A stretch of 64,000 bases of DNA from Sunxiuqinia elliptica (GCF_900113005.1 NZ_FONW01000005.1:186001-250000), one strand, 5' to 3'. Shown: positions 17,478 through 27,264, numbered from the stretch's first letter. Numbers and translations are program-made. The notes: generated by a model not told the origin, from the sequence alone.

Positions 17478-19019
17478 ATGCAAATTAATAAAACGCTTGC
17501 TTTACTTGCAATAGTATCCCCGTGGGGATGTAAGGAAGTTGAGAAACAAATAGATGAAAAACCCAATGTAATTGTTATTTTCCCAGACCAACTGCGTAGG
17601 TATAGCGCTGGTTTTTGGAATGAAGAGCCGTACAGATCTGAAGTCGTAGGAGTATCTGATCCTGTAGTTACCCCGACTATTGATAAATTAGCAAAAAATG
17701 GAGTCGTTTTTACAAATGCGATTAGTAATTATCCGTTGTGTAGCCCATACCGGGGGATGATGCTTACAGGACAGTATCCGCAACAAAATGGGATATGGGG
17801 AAATTGCAAGGCAGGACGAAACCATGAGTTGAGGAATGATGTAAAAACAATCACAGATGTTTTCTATGAAGCAGGTTATAATACTTCTTACTTTGGGAAA
17901 TGCCACTGGGAAAAAACTGAAGCTTTATTTGATGAGAATGGGAACTACAAAGGAACCTTGGAAGAGCCAGGGGGACACTTGGTAAATAACTACGATACCT
18001 ACGTTCCTCCAGGGGCATCCCGACATAGTATCGAATATTTTTACCAAGCATTGAAAGATGCTCATTTTGATTCTCATATTTATTCTAGTGATCCGAAACT
18101 TATTGGCGGAAAAAAGGATGGTGAGTTGCACAAAACTACGAAGTTTTCAGCAGAGAATGAGGCCGATCAAATCATTAAGTATGTGAGAAATAGTCATGGC
18201 CAAAGAGATGAAGATAAACCATTTTTTATGATTTGGGCTTTGAATCCTCCACACAATCCGTGGGATGATGCAAACACGGATATGGATGCTCTTCACCAGC
18301 ACTATGATACGGACAAGTTTGCAGGTATTAAAGATCTCGTTCTTCGTCCAAATGCAGATTTGGAGGTTGCTCATTATGCACGCAATTATTTTGCAAATGT
18401 CACTGCTGTAGATAAGTATATTGGAACGGTGATTGACGAGCTGGAAAAACAAGGTTTATTGGAGAATACCATTGTTATTTTCACCTCGGATCATGGAGAG
18501 ATGCTTGGGAGTCATGGAAAAACGGGGAAAAATATATTGGAGCTGGAATCCATCGCGGTCCCGTTTATTGTTCACTATCCTAAAAAAGTCAAGACTGGAA
18601 TTACTGATTTAATGTTGGGAGCAACAGATATTATGCCAACCCTACTTGGGTTAGCCGGATTACAAGACCGAACTCCATCAGTGATTCAAGGAGACGATTT
18701 TTCAAAGGAAATTTTACATCCGGGGACTGATGAGATAGAAAAGCCTGAGTCTGTGCTACTGTTGCTTGGAAATGCCCGTGGAATTCAAAATGATCGATAT
18801 ACCCTTTGTATTGAGGAAGATGTCGTTGCAGGGAAGATTACATCTTCCTATTTGTACGATAACAAGAAGGATCCGTATCAGCAAACCAAAATGTTATTGG
18901 ATGTTACTCAAAGTGAAGTGCAATTGTTGCTAGAAGCCTTGGGGGAAAAATTGAAATATTCAAATGACCCGTGGTATTTAGAGCGTAAATATGCAGATTT
19001 AATTGTATATCCTGAGTGA
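17478..19019 (+). CDS. S1 sulfatase lipoprotein with CSPYR motif
   Basis: This 513-aa sulfatase lipoprotein has its lipobox at Cys18 (PWGC). The first metal motif is FPDQLRRYSAG, with Gln in place of the second Asp; this is found in the choline-sulfatase-like and related S1 branches. The activation motif is LCSPYRGMMLTGQYP with Cys88: CxPxR is kept, but the usual Ser/Ala before Arg is Tyr. Other signatures are FGKCHWEK, NPPHNPW and TSDHGEMLGSHG at the second metal site. It follows the GH16 gene in module 1 and precedes a strong terminator, so it closes that module. Its sulfate position is not predictable here. Confidence 0.9.
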   Translation: MQINKTLALLAIVSPWGCKEVEKQIDEKPNVIVIFPDQLRRYSAGFWNEEPYRSEVVGVSDPVVTPTIDKLAKNGVVFTNAISNYPLCSPYRGMMLTGQYPQQNGIWGNCKAGRNHELRNDVKTITDVFYEAGYNTSYFGKCHWEKTEALFDENGNYKGTLEEPGGHLVNNYDTYVPPGASRHSIEYFYQALKDAHFDSHIYSSDPKLIGGKKDGELHKTTKFSAENEADQIIKYVRNSHGQRDEDKPFFMIWALNPPHNPWDDANTDMDALHQHYDTDKFAGIKDLVLRPNADLEVAHYARNYFANVTAVDKYIGTVIDELEKQGLLENTIVIFTSDHGEMLGSHGKTGKNILELESIAVPFIVHYPKKVKTGITDLMLGATDIMPTLLGLAGLQDRTPSVIQGDDFSKEILHPGTDEIEKPESVLLLLGNARGIQNDRYTLCIEEDVVAGKITSSYLYDNKKDPYQQTKMLLDVTQSEVQLLLEALGEKLKYSNDPWYLERKYADLIVYPE

Positions 19020-19074
19020 AGCTTCTGATTATTAGTGAATCGCTTAAATAGTTTATCTGAGATAGGAAAGTGAG

Positions 19075-19106
19075 GAGGGTTTGGCCATTGGTCAAACCCT
19101 CTTTTT
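19075..19106 (+). terminator. Rho-independent terminator ending module 1
   Basis: GAGGGTTTG (19075-19083) pairs perfectly with CAAACCCTC (19093-19101). Two further C-G pairs and a G-T wobble lie inside around an ATT loop, and TTTTT follows directly. Confidence 0.85.
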
Positions 19107-19296
19107 GTCTGAGCGTTTCATTGCTTGAGTTGAAGGAAAGTAAAGTTTGCTGGCTAGATCTGTAAATAGTTTGTAGATTCCTGTGTCATAGGGGACGACT
19201 TGGTAATTTGTTAGAAATCATCGTGCTGCGAATGTCTGAATATTTTAAAGCTAAAATTTAACGATCTCTTGTAATCATGTTATGTGAAAAAAAGTG

Positions 19297-19326
19297 TTGA
19301 TGATTTCAATGGAATCCCTACTTTTG
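19297..19326 (+). promoter_or_regulatory. Bacteroidota housekeeping promoter for ECF sigma gene 2
   Basis: TTG (19297-19299), a 19-base spacer, then TACTTTTG (19319-19326), which matches the Bacteroidota -7 consensus TAnnTTTG. The predicted transcription start is a few bases downstream, leaving a leader of roughly 20 bases before the sigma start at 19355. Confidence 0.65.
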
Positions 19327-19354
19327 AGTTCGCAATTACGTAATTTAGATCGAT

Positions 19355-19939
19355 TTGGATCAAGGGAACCGATATCAGGATAAAGATTTAGTTGTTCAAC
19401 TAAAATCAAACTCTTCCTCTGCTTTTCAGGCTTTGTTTGAGAAGTATAGCCAACGAATTTACCGTTTTTCCCTAGGGTATTTGAAGAGCACTCAAGAGGC
19501 CGAGGAGATTGTGCAGGATGTTTTTTTGAGAGTTTGGAAAGCCCGGGAGGAACTACTTGTCGAACGATCCTTTGAATCTTATTTGTTTACAATTGCGAAG
19601 AATACGATTTTAAATACCATTCGGAAGGCTAATTACGAAAAAGCATATTTGGAATATTCCAGCCTTCACTCCAATAAAAATAGCTTGCTCGACGAAGAGT
19701 TGGATTTTAAGGAGTTAGACCGTATTTACCGGCGAGCCATTGAGAAGCTTCCTGCCCGTCGTAAGGAAGTATATCGTTTAAGTCGGGACAATGGGCTGTC
19801 TAACCGTGAAATTGCGAATGAGTTAGGAATCTCGGTTAAGACGGTTGAGAATCAAATGACGGCTGCTTTAAGTGCCATAAAAAAGGAGTTACTTTCCTAT
19901 GGAATTTCCGGGAGTATCTTTTTCGAACTTTTTTTATAA
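19355..19939 (+). CDS. ECF sigma factor, FecI-like (module 2)
   Basis: This 194-aa ECF sigma factor has region 2 in residues 18-85 (FQALFEKYSQRIYRFSLGYL, AEEIVQDVFLRVWKAREEL) and region 4 in about 120-175 (LPARRKEVYRLSRDNGLSNREIANELGISVKTVENQM). It is closely similar in plan to the other three sigma factors. The start is TTG 19355, the only start codon before region 2. The C-terminus again ends in a hydrophobic stretch (GSIFFELFL). It is transcribed from the TAnnTTTG promoter just upstream and is followed after 70 bases by its FecR partner. Confidence 0.93.
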   Translation: MDQGNRYQDKDLVVQLKSNSSSAFQALFEKYSQRIYRFSLGYLKSTQEAEEIVQDVFLRVWKAREELLVERSFESYLFTIAKNTILNTIRKANYEKAYLEYSSLHSNKNSLLDEELDFKELDRIYRRAIEKLPARRKEVYRLSRDNGLSNREIANELGISVKTVENQMTAALSAIKKELLSYGISGSIFFELFL

Positions 19940-19957
19940 AAAAGAAATTTTCGCATA

Positions 19958-19984
19958 GGGGGTAACTCTTGCTTGTGTGTATAC
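19958..19984 (+). promoter_or_regulatory. Putative ECF-type promoter of fecR, module 2
   Basis: GGGGG (19958-19962), 16 bases, then GTATAC (19979-19984), 25 bases before the FecR ATG. Spacing and arrangement match the other three fecR leaders. Confidence 0.55.
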
Positions 19985-20009
19985 CTATTCAAAAAGCACA
20001 GAATAAGCA

Positions 20010-21038
20010 ATGGTTGCATTTCAAACGAATAGTAAAGAATGGCTTGATAAACTCCAGTCGGACAAGCTTAGTAATGCGGAGAAAGAAGAGCTACAAGAGT
20101 ATATTCGAAGTACCTATAAAGATAAGCAGCTGGAGGAACTGATGGCTCATCATTGGAGTTCGACAGGACAATCCGATTCAGTTGCGAAGGAGGCCGATCT
20201 TAGTGTCATTGAATCAAAACTTCTTGCTTATATTGCTGGCGAGCAAGCCGTGACACGCCGGTTGCATCAGAACTGGAAGCCTGTTTTGATGCGGGTTGCT
20301 GCCGTACTGTTCATTCCGTTATTGCTGGTTTCTTCCTTCCTGTTTTATACGGTTTTTCAGCAAAAACAACCAGAAACTACTCAAGTCGTGATGCAGGAAG
20401 TAATCGCGTCACCCGGTTCAAGAGTTCATTTTACTTTGCCTGACAAAACAGAGGTTTGGCTTAATTCGGCCAGTAAGCTCGAGTTTCCGGTAACGCTTGG
20501 AGAGCAGGAAAACAGAGTTGTCAGTTTATATGGGCAGGGTTATTTTAAGGTGGCTCCGGATAAAGAACGGCCGTTTATGGTGAAGGCTGGAGAGATGAAT
20601 ATTCAGGTATTGGGAACCTCGTTTGATGTGGCCAATTATGAAAATGATTGTTTCTTTAATACAACGCTTGAAGAAGGAAAAATCGCTCTATTGAGTCCGG
20701 GAGGTAAGCCAATTGCACAGTTGGTTCCTGGAGAGCAAGCCACGCTGAATAAATCAACGCATCAGGTCAATATTAAACAAGTTGATACCCGAAGCATAAC
20801 TTCATGGAAAGATGGTTTCCTTCTTTTCGATAATACACCACTTCCCGAAGTCGTGAAGCAGCTGGAACGATGGTACAACTGTGAGATTCAACTCGAAAAA
20901 GGTCTGGATGTGTCTCCATACAGTTTTAAAGCAACCATTCAGGATGAAACCTTGGGAGAAGTCCTTAAAATGATTGAAATATCTACGCCTCTAAAAACGA
21001 AAATTACAAACCGAAATGTAACGATATGGATTGACTAA
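20010..21038 (+). CDS. FecR-family anti-sigma factor (module 2)
   Basis: This 342-aa anti-sigma factor has a cytoplasmic part (1-88), a transmembrane helix (about 90-113, LMRVAAVLFIPLLLVSSFLFY) and a periplasmic FecR domain (about 130-225; ASPGSRVHFTLPDKTEVWLNSAS, GQGYFKVA, VLGTSFDVANY). The C-terminal domain has SWKDGFLLFDNTPLPEVVKQLERWY and ends in VTIWID. It should restrain the module 2 sigma factor and receive the signal from the STN domain of the following SusC. A perfect hairpin, not an overlap, separates it from susC. Confidence 0.94.
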   Translation: MVAFQTNSKEWLDKLQSDKLSNAEKEELQEYIRSTYKDKQLEELMAHHWSSTGQSDSVAKEADLSVIESKLLAYIAGEQAVTRRLHQNWKPVLMRVAAVLFIPLLLVSSFLFYTVFQQKQPETTQVVMQEVIASPGSRVHFTLPDKTEVWLNSASKLEFPVTLGEQENRVVSLYGQGYFKVAPDKERPFMVKAGEMNIQVLGTSFDVANYENDCFFNTTLEEGKIALLSPGGKPIAQLVPGEQATLNKSTHQVNIKQVDTRSITSWKDGFLLFDNTPLPEVVKQLERWYNCEIQLEKGLDVSPYSFKATIQDETLGEVLKMIEISTPLKTKITNRNVTIWID

Positions 21039-21045
21039 CACGAAG

Positions 21046-21072
21046 AAAGGCAGTGTTCGCACCACTGCCTTT
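21046..21072 (+). promoter_or_regulatory. Hairpin between fecR and susC, module 2
   Basis: AAAGGCAGTG (21046-21055) and CACTGCCTTT (21063-21072) form a perfect 10-bp stem with a 7-base loop, 7 bases after the FecR stop. The three T residues are part of the stem and no further T-tract follows. Confidence 0.65.
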
Positions 21073-21120
21073 GATGAATTAACCATAGGAATATAATTAA
21101 CTCAATGAAAAATCAAATTT

Positions 21121-24100
21121 ATGAAAAAAAATTGGTTCTTTAAGAAGCATAGGTATTTGCTTTCTTATGCTGGTAAAATCTTGAGAGTAATGAAATTAAC
21201 GACCTTTTTGACCATTCTGACAAGTTTGCAGTTGCTTGCAGTTGACAATTTTGCTCAAACGCAACGACTCAGCTTAAACGTTTCCAATGAATCCATTCAA
21301 AATGTTCTGGAAATCATTGAAAATGAAACGGATTACTTCTTCTTTTATAACAGTCAAGGAATTTCACTGGATAAAAGAGTTTCGCTAAATCTTTCAGAGA
21401 AGTCGATTTCGGACGTTTTGAATAGCTTATTTGAGGGTGAAAATATAAGCTATACGATAAGCAATCGGCAGATTATTTTGGCTGGGAACGAATTTCAGGC
21501 ATTGCAACAACGAAAAGTTACCGGGAAGGTTACTGACGCTTCAGGGGAACCACTCCCCGGAGTAACAGTACTTGTGAAAGGAACCACCCAGGGAACCGTG
21601 ACTGATTTTGATGGAAACTATACGATTGCAGACGTTTCTGCTGGCGCAACTTTGGTATTTTCATTTGTGGGGATGCGAACGCAGGAGGTGGCAGTAGGTG
21701 GTCATTCGGTAATGAACGTGATAATGGAGGAAGATGCGGTAGGAGTTGATGAAGTTATTGTTGTTGGTTACTCTGTACAGAAAAAATCCACCTTAACTGG
21801 AGCTGTGTCGCCAATCAATGTTGATGATATGAAACATCGGCGCGTTGCCGAACTATCCCAAGCCTTGCAAGGCCAAGTTGCAGGGGTACAGGTTACTCAA
21901 AGCACAGGTGCTCCTGGAGACGAAATTAATATTCGTATTCGGGGAGATGGAACAATTGGAAGCAATACGCCGCTATATATTGTTGATGGTGTTCCTACCA
22001 GAGAACTCAACTTTCTTAATCCTTCCGACATTCAGTCTATGACAGTGTTAAAGGATGCATCAGCAGCGGCAATTTATGGATCAAGAGCTTCTGCAGGGGT
22101 TATTATCGTAACAACCAAAGTGGGAGAGAAAGGGAAATCTGCGTTTGATGTGAATTACTTTCATGGAGTTCAACATGCTATTAATTTGCCAGATATGCTC
22201 AACACAGAGCAGTACCTTAATACAGTAGAAAAGGCATGGAATAATGCCGGATATGAAGGGACAAACCCTTATGTGGCAGACCGGGGAAGAAGCGATTTTG
22301 CTAATACCGATTGGCTGGATGAAGTATTTGAAGCAGGATATTCTCAAAACATTCAGCTGACGGCAAGTGGCGGGAATGAGAAACTGCAATATTTACTCTC
22401 AGCGGGGTATTATGACCAAGATGGTATTGTTGTTTTTGATAATGACAAATACCAACGCTATAATTTCAGGACAAATATTAATGCTGATTTAACTGATCGG
22501 ATAAGCGTAGGAACGAATGTACAACTTTCGTATGCGATGCAGGATAAGCTCTCGTCCAAGGGAGATCGTCCCGGAATTATCCGTCATGCTTTACTGAGAC
22601 CACCAGTTATCCCGGTATATAAAAGTCCGGATGATCCAACTTATACCGAACGTGATCCGTACACTGATCTACCATTTTACAAGCACAATAATCGTGATAC
22701 CGGAGGTTGGGAGAGTGACAAATATGAATGGACCCAAAACCCGGTGGCTTTAGCCTATTTTACGAATGATAAAAGATCGCATTTTAAGACTTTCGGTAAT
22801 TTGTATGGAGAAGTAGCACTTTTAAAAGATAAATCGTTAAGGGCTAGGACAAATGTTGGGATCGATTTAAATTTCACACACAATAAAGCTTTTTTTCGAA
22901 ACTTTGGAGATGATGATGGCGGTGGTAATGAGGTAGATAAAGGGAGTGGTCGTCAAAATCGTCCGAATGGATTAAACGAAGATCGAGGAGAAGCATTAAC
23001 CATCTCATGGAATAACACGCTAAACTACAATAAGTCATTTGATAAGCATAGTGTTAGTGTATTGCTTGGAAGTGAGTTTATTACGAATTATTCGTCAAGC
23101 CTAAATGCTTCGCGAAGACGATATGAATACGATACAGAGAAGTTTCAATACATCGATTTTGGAAGTACTGAGTTGGATCTATGGAATGGAGGTACAGGTT
23201 CAGAGTGGTCTTTGTTATCCTTCTTTGCATCAGCTACCTATGTTTATAATTCTCGTTATATGTTGACCGCTAATCTCAGGGCAGATGCATCTTCAAGATT
23301 TGCTGAAGATAATCAGTGGGGGTATTTCCCGTCACTTTCAGCTGGTTGGAAAATGAGTGAAGAAAGCTTTATGGAGAATATTGACTGGTTGTCTGATTTA
23401 AAGCTCCGGGCCAGCTATGGGAAACTGGGAAATCAGGAAATAGATAACTATGCATACTTAACTCTTATAAAGAAAGATGGTGATAAATACTTAGTGTCAA
23501 GGTATGGAAATCCAAATTTGAAATGGGAAACCACGACTCAGTACAACATAGGGCTTGATGCTGGATTTTTGAAGAATAGGCTTTACCTAACGGCGGACTA
23601 TTTTTGGAAGACAACAAGCGATATTCTATTACCTATAACGCTTCCCAAAATTGTTGGCGATGTGCAGCCTACCATTGTGAATGCCGGGGAAGTAAGCAAT
23701 GAAGGTTTTGAGTTGGGAGTTACTTTTAGAAACAGTGAACGTGCCTTCAAGTATAATATCAACGCGAATGTAGCTACCGTAAAGAACGAAGTAAAACAGC
23801 TACATCCTAATCTTCCTAGCCTTATTGGGCAGGTTAGCAGAACCGTTGTTGGGCAACCGCTAAATGCATACTATGGTTATGTCTTTGAGGGAATTTATCA
23901 GAATGAGGATGAAATCGCATCTCATTTATTTGGCACTTCTTCACCAACAGTTAGTCCCGGAGACATCCGGTTCAAAGACATGAATGAAGATGGAAAGATT
24001 GATGACAACGATCGGGATTTTATCGGTGATCCTAATCCCGGCTTATTGTATGGCTTGAACCTTTCGGGATCGTATAAAGGTTTCGATTTAGCTCTTTTCT

Positions 24101-24504
24101 TTCAGGGAGTAGGACAAGTTGATCGTTACAATGATTCAAAAAAGATTGTCGATTACGACACGCGACCATTCAATTACACGACCGAGGTTTTAGGAAGTTG
24201 GGATGGGGAAGGCTCTACAAACGCTATTCCTCGTGTGAGTTTCACGGATAATGGTAGTAGTAAGGTATCCAGTATCTTTGTTGAAGATGCCTCTTACTTC
24301 CGACTTAAGAATGTTGAATTGGGCTATTCATTCAATAGTTTGCACCAAGTTGGAATAAAGGGAATTCGCGTGTACGTTTCAGCTCAAAACGTTTTTACCC
24401 TGACTTCTTACAGTGGACTCGATCCGGAATCAACGGATCTAATTGATATGGGAACATATCCTCAAGCCAGATCTTTTATCGCTGGTATTAATCTGAACTT
24501 TTAG
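21121..24504 (+). CDS. SusC-family TonB-dependent transporter with STN domain (module 2)
   Basis: This 1127-aa outer-membrane transporter has a basic N-terminal extension and signal sequence (1-46), STN domain (about 50-118: LNVSNESIQNVLEIIENETDYFF) and carboxypeptidase-regulatory-like domain (about 138-215, GKVTDASGEPLPGVTVLVKG). The TonB-box segment is DEVIVVGYSVQKK and the plug has VLKDASAAAIYGSRASAGV. The barrel ends in FIAGINLNF, with aromatic Phe last as usual for outer-membrane proteins. It forms the import complex with the SusD that follows after 23 bases and transmits the substrate signal to FecR. Confidence 0.96.
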   Translation: MKKNWFFKKHRYLLSYAGKILRVMKLTTFLTILTSLQLLAVDNFAQTQRLSLNVSNESIQNVLEIIENETDYFFFYNSQGISLDKRVSLNLSEKSISDVLNSLFEGENISYTISNRQIILAGNEFQALQQRKVTGKVTDASGEPLPGVTVLVKGTTQGTVTDFDGNYTIADVSAGATLVFSFVGMRTQEVAVGGHSVMNVIMEEDAVGVDEVIVVGYSVQKKSTLTGAVSPINVDDMKHRRVAELSQALQGQVAGVQVTQSTGAPGDEINIRIRGDGTIGSNTPLYIVDGVPTRELNFLNPSDIQSMTVLKDASAAAIYGSRASAGVIIVTTKVGEKGKSAFDVNYFHGVQHAINLPDMLNTEQYLNTVEKAWNNAGYEGTNPYVADRGRSDFANTDWLDEVFEAGYSQNIQLTASGGNEKLQYLLSAGYYDQDGIVVFDNDKYQRYNFRTNINADLTDRISVGTNVQLSYAMQDKLSSKGDRPGIIRHALLRPPVIPVYKSPDDPTYTERDPYTDLPFYKHNNRDTGGWESDKYEWTQNPVALAYFTNDKRSHFKTFGNLYGEVALLKDKSLRARTNVGIDLNFTHNKAFFRNFGDDDGGGNEVDKGSGRQNRPNGLNEDRGEALTISWNNTLNYNKSFDKHSVSVLLGSEFITNYSSSLNASRRRYEYDTEKFQYIDFGSTELDLWNGGTGSEWSLLSFFASATYVYNSRYMLTANLRADASSRFAEDNQWGYFPSLSAGWKMSEESFMENIDWLSDLKLRASYGKLGNQEIDNYAYLTLIKKDGDKYLVSRYGNPNLKWETTTQYNIGLDAGFLKNRLYLTADYFWKTTSDILLPITLPKIVGDVQPTIVNAGEVSNEGFELGVTFRNSERAFKYNINANVATVKNEVKQLHPNLPSLIGQVSRTVVGQPLNAYYGYVFEGIYQNEDEIASHLFGTSSPTVSPGDIRFKDMNEDGKIDDNDRDFIGDPNPGLLYGLNLSGSYKGFDLALFFQGVGQVDRYNDSKKIVDYDTRPFNYTTEVLGSWDGEGSTNAIPRVSFTDNGSSKVSSIFVEDASYFRLKNVELGYSFNSLHQVGIKGIRVYVSAQNVFTLTSYSGLDPESTDLIDMGTYPQARSFIAGINLNF

Positions 24505-24527
24505 TCAACTTAAATGAATCATTAGTT

Positions 24528-26012
24528 ATGAATTTGAAAAACAATATATTCTTTGTGGCATTGATTTTATTGATGTTTGCAAGTTGTGACAGTTTTTTGA
24601 CCGAAGATCCGATTGGGCTGTTAACTCCAGAGCAAGTCGATTTGGATCCGACAGTTACAAGTGTCGAATATTCCGTAAGCTCTGGCTACCAATTGTTGTC
24701 GGGAACACTTAATATTATCGGAAACTGGGCTTGGGATGAAGGAACTGTAACCCGTAATGATTTTATTTTGCAAGATATTGCTTCTGATGATATGCAAAAG
24801 AAGTGGAATCCAGATGGCGATCAGGCTTGGATGGATCAGTTTGATAATTTCAGTTTCATTGCTTCGAATGGCGGCTTTAATGGGATTTGGAGTTATAATT
24901 ATGAAGGGATTTCAAGGGTAAATACGGCAATTAGCTACTTGACAGATGAAGAGATGATGGGCAAACTAAATATGGAATCATCATTGAAAAACAGACTTTT
25001 AGGGGAGTCCTACTTTTTACGTGCCTTTTATTACTTCGACTTGACCACAATCTTTGGTGATGTTCCATTGTTGCTAGTTCCTTTAACTTCGTTTGAAGAG
25101 GCTTATGAAGTCGCAGTAAGAGTAGATAAGGCAAAAATTTGGGAGCAGATTGCAAGTGATCTTGCCAATGCAAAGACTTTATTGCCTTCTCAAAAATTTC
25201 CAGTTGAAACTGAAAAGTGGCGAGTTTCGAAGGGGGCTGTAATTGCTATGCAAGCGAAGGTGGCTTTGTATAATGAGCAGTGGCAAGAGGTTATTCAGTT
25301 TATTGAAGAGATGGAAAGCTTGGGGTATTACGAGCTTAATACCAATTACTTCGATTCTTTTGATGCGAGTAAAGAGTTCATGGATGATGAAGTGATTTTT
25401 GCGTATGACCATGAATCGTCGCAAACCCCGAGAAAAGGGAATGGCTTATGCGCATTAATTGGCTGGGGATTTATAGCCCCTGAGTCTAACTTTATTGATG
25501 AATTTGAAGCGAATGATCCTCGTTTGGCTTACACGGTTGATGTTGAAAATCGTAATGTAAATAAGTTATTGGGAACATTGGACGGAACGAACAAAGGGAA
25601 TGGTGACGCCTCAAGTAATCGCATTTATATTCGTTGGGCTGATGTGGTGTTGTGGAAAGCAGAAGCCTATTTGGAATTGGGAAACAGCGAAGAGTCAATA
25701 GACCTGATTAATGAAATTCGGCAACGGGCAAGAAACTCTGTCAATATTGATGGAGAAGTTCCAGTTGCAGGAACACTGCCTGCTTATGACCGATCGGAGA
25801 GCGATTCAAATGTGATCAAAAGTTGGTTGATTCATGAAAGGCGATGTGAGCTTGGTTTTGAATCACATCGGATGAATGATCTGAAGCGATGGGGAATTGC
25901 GGTAGATGTTTTAGGAACAAGAGGTTTCTCTGAACATCATCATTATTACCCGATCCCTCAGGGGGAAATTGACAAATCGGGAGGAAGCATTACTCAGAAT
26001 CCAGGGTATTAA
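24528..26012 (+). CDS. SusD/RagB-family glycan-binding lipoprotein (module 2)
   Basis: This 494-aa surface lipoprotein has lipobox MFASC (Cys20) followed by DSFLTEDPIGLLTPE. The TPR-like core contains GESYFLRAFYYFDLTTIFGDVPLLL and the C-terminal signature IHERRCELGFESHRMNDLKRWG, ending in SITQNPGY. It is the partner of the upstream SusC. At 494 residues it is the shortest of the four SusD proteins here. Confidence 0.96.
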   Translation: MNLKNNIFFVALILLMFASCDSFLTEDPIGLLTPEQVDLDPTVTSVEYSVSSGYQLLSGTLNIIGNWAWDEGTVTRNDFILQDIASDDMQKKWNPDGDQAWMDQFDNFSFIASNGGFNGIWSYNYEGISRVNTAISYLTDEEMMGKLNMESSLKNRLLGESYFLRAFYYFDLTTIFGDVPLLLVPLTSFEEAYEVAVRVDKAKIWEQIASDLANAKTLLPSQKFPVETEKWRVSKGAVIAMQAKVALYNEQWQEVIQFIEEMESLGYYELNTNYFDSFDASKEFMDDEVIFAYDHESSQTPRKGNGLCALIGWGFIAPESNFIDEFEANDPRLAYTVDVENRNVNKLLGTLDGTNKGNGDASSNRIYIRWADVVLWKAEAYLELGNSEESIDLINEIRQRARNSVNIDGEVPVAGTLPAYDRSESDSNVIKSWLIHERRCELGFESHRMNDLKRWGIAVDVLGTRGFSEHHHYYPIPQGEIDKSGGSITQNPGY

Positions 26013-26035
26013 ATTATAAAGAATAAATCAAAAAT

Positions 26036-26075
26036 AACCCTAGACAGAGTATTTGCCAATATTCTGTCTAGGGTT
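26036..26075 (+). promoter_or_regulatory. Perfect 13-bp hairpin after susD, module 2
   Basis: AACCCTAGACAGA (26036-26048) pairs perfectly with TCTGTCTAGGGTT (26063-26075) around a 14-base loop. It is followed by CTAAAATATAG and not by T residues. It lies between susD and the GH130-like gene and may lower or protect transcript reading into the enzyme genes. Confidence 0.65.
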
Positions 26076-26090
26076 CTAAAATATAGAAGA

Positions 26091-27236
26091 ATGAAGTTTA
26101 GAATTGTTTTCATTTTAATTGCTGTTGTTTTCCTATTTACGCGTTGTAATCAAAGAGTAACACCTCAGAAAACAGCGTTTTTAGTGCCTTTCACAAAGAA
26201 TGTAAATGTGAATCCGTGTTTATTACCTTCTGATAGTTTGCAGTTTTTTTGTCCAGTTAGACAAGAGATGGTCAATTGGGAAGAGAAAGATGTATTCAAT
26301 CCTGCTTCTGCAGTAAAAGGAGATACTGTATTCCTTTTATATAGGGCAGAAGATACGGTTGGGAAATATCATGGAACTTCACGAATCGGCTTAGCTTACA
26401 GCCTGGATGGTTACCATTTTCATAAAAGAGAAGAGCCTGTCCTGTTTCCTGACAATGATGAATTTAAAAGGTACGAGTGGGAGGGAGGTTGTGAAGATCC
26501 CCGCTTGGTTGAAGATGATCAGGGGACTTACTACCTGACTTATACAGCTTACGACGGAGATAAAGCCCGATTGTTTATTGCCTCTTCTCGCGACCTGAGG
26601 AACTGGACAAAACATGGTTCGGTATTTGGAAAGGCGGGGGATGAATATGTTGCGATGTGGTCAAAAGCCGGATCAATTGTTTGTAAAGAAGCTGATGGAC
26701 GAATGGTTGCCACCAAGATCAATGGAAAATACTGGATGTATTGGGGAGAGTCAAACATTTACATGGCTACTTCTGATAACTTAATCGATTGGGAGCCTAT
26801 CTTGGAGACTGATCCTCAAAAAATGGAACTGGATACCATGCGAAAATATACGACTGCCTTTAAAAGTGTATTTTCTACTCGGCATGGCAAGTTTGACAGC
26901 GAGCTTGTTGAACCAGGGCCTCCGGCAATATTGACGGAAGAGGGAATTCTATTCATTTACAACAGTAAAAACAGTCCTGAATATGGAGATAAACAATTGG
27001 CTCCTGGTACTTATGCTGCGGGACAAGTGTTGATTGATAAAGATGATCCAACGAAGGTTCTGGGACGAATGGATGATTGGTTTATTACACCAGATCAACC
27101 CTTTGAAATAACAGGACAGGTTAATAACGTTTGCTTTGTTGAAGGTTTGGTTCATTTTAAAGATAAATGGTTATTGTACTATGGAACTGCGGACTCAAAA
27201 ATTGCAGTAGCCGAGTCAAGCTCTTCAATAAAATAA
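26091..27236 (+). CDS. GH130-like five-bladed propeller lipoprotein
   Basis: This 381-aa lipoprotein (lipobox LFTRC, Cys19) has beta-propeller blades such as NPASAVKGDTVFLLYRAED, SRIGLAYSLDGYHF and YYLTYTAYDGDKARLFIASS. The signature GGCEDPRL places Asp136 where GH130 enzymes carry their catalytic Asp. GH130 contains beta-mannoside phosphorylases and hydrolases; a secreted lipoprotein has no reason to use phosphorolysis, so a hydrolase acting on beta-mannosides or a related linkage is more likely. A GH43/GH32-type propeller is the alternative. A terminator follows the gene, and the next sulfatase has its own possible promoter. Confidence 0.75.
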   Translation: MKFRIVFILIAVVFLFTRCNQRVTPQKTAFLVPFTKNVNVNPCLLPSDSLQFFCPVRQEMVNWEEKDVFNPASAVKGDTVFLLYRAEDTVGKYHGTSRIGLAYSLDGYHFHKREEPVLFPDNDEFKRYEWEGGCEDPRLVEDDQGTYYLTYTAYDGDKARLFIASSRDLRNWTKHGSVFGKAGDEYVAMWSKAGSIVCKEADGRMVATKINGKYWMYWGESNIYMATSDNLIDWEPILETDPQKMELDTMRKYTTAFKSVFSTRHGKFDSELVEPGPPAILTEEGILFIYNSKNSPEYGDKQLAPGTYAAGQVLIDKDDPTKVLGRMDDWFITPDQPFEITGQVNNVCFVEGLVHFKDKWLLYYGTADSKIAVAESSSSIK

Positions 27237-27264
27237 GAAGGTAGATACTAGTACACTTTATTAT

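Larger units (their letters stand above)
19020..19354. other. Intergenic region between modules 1 and 2
   Basis: The gap holds the terminator of module 1 (19075-19106) and the promoter of the second sigma gene (19297-19326). Between them, 19110-19290 shows no gene or RNA that I can recognise. Confidence 0.6.
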
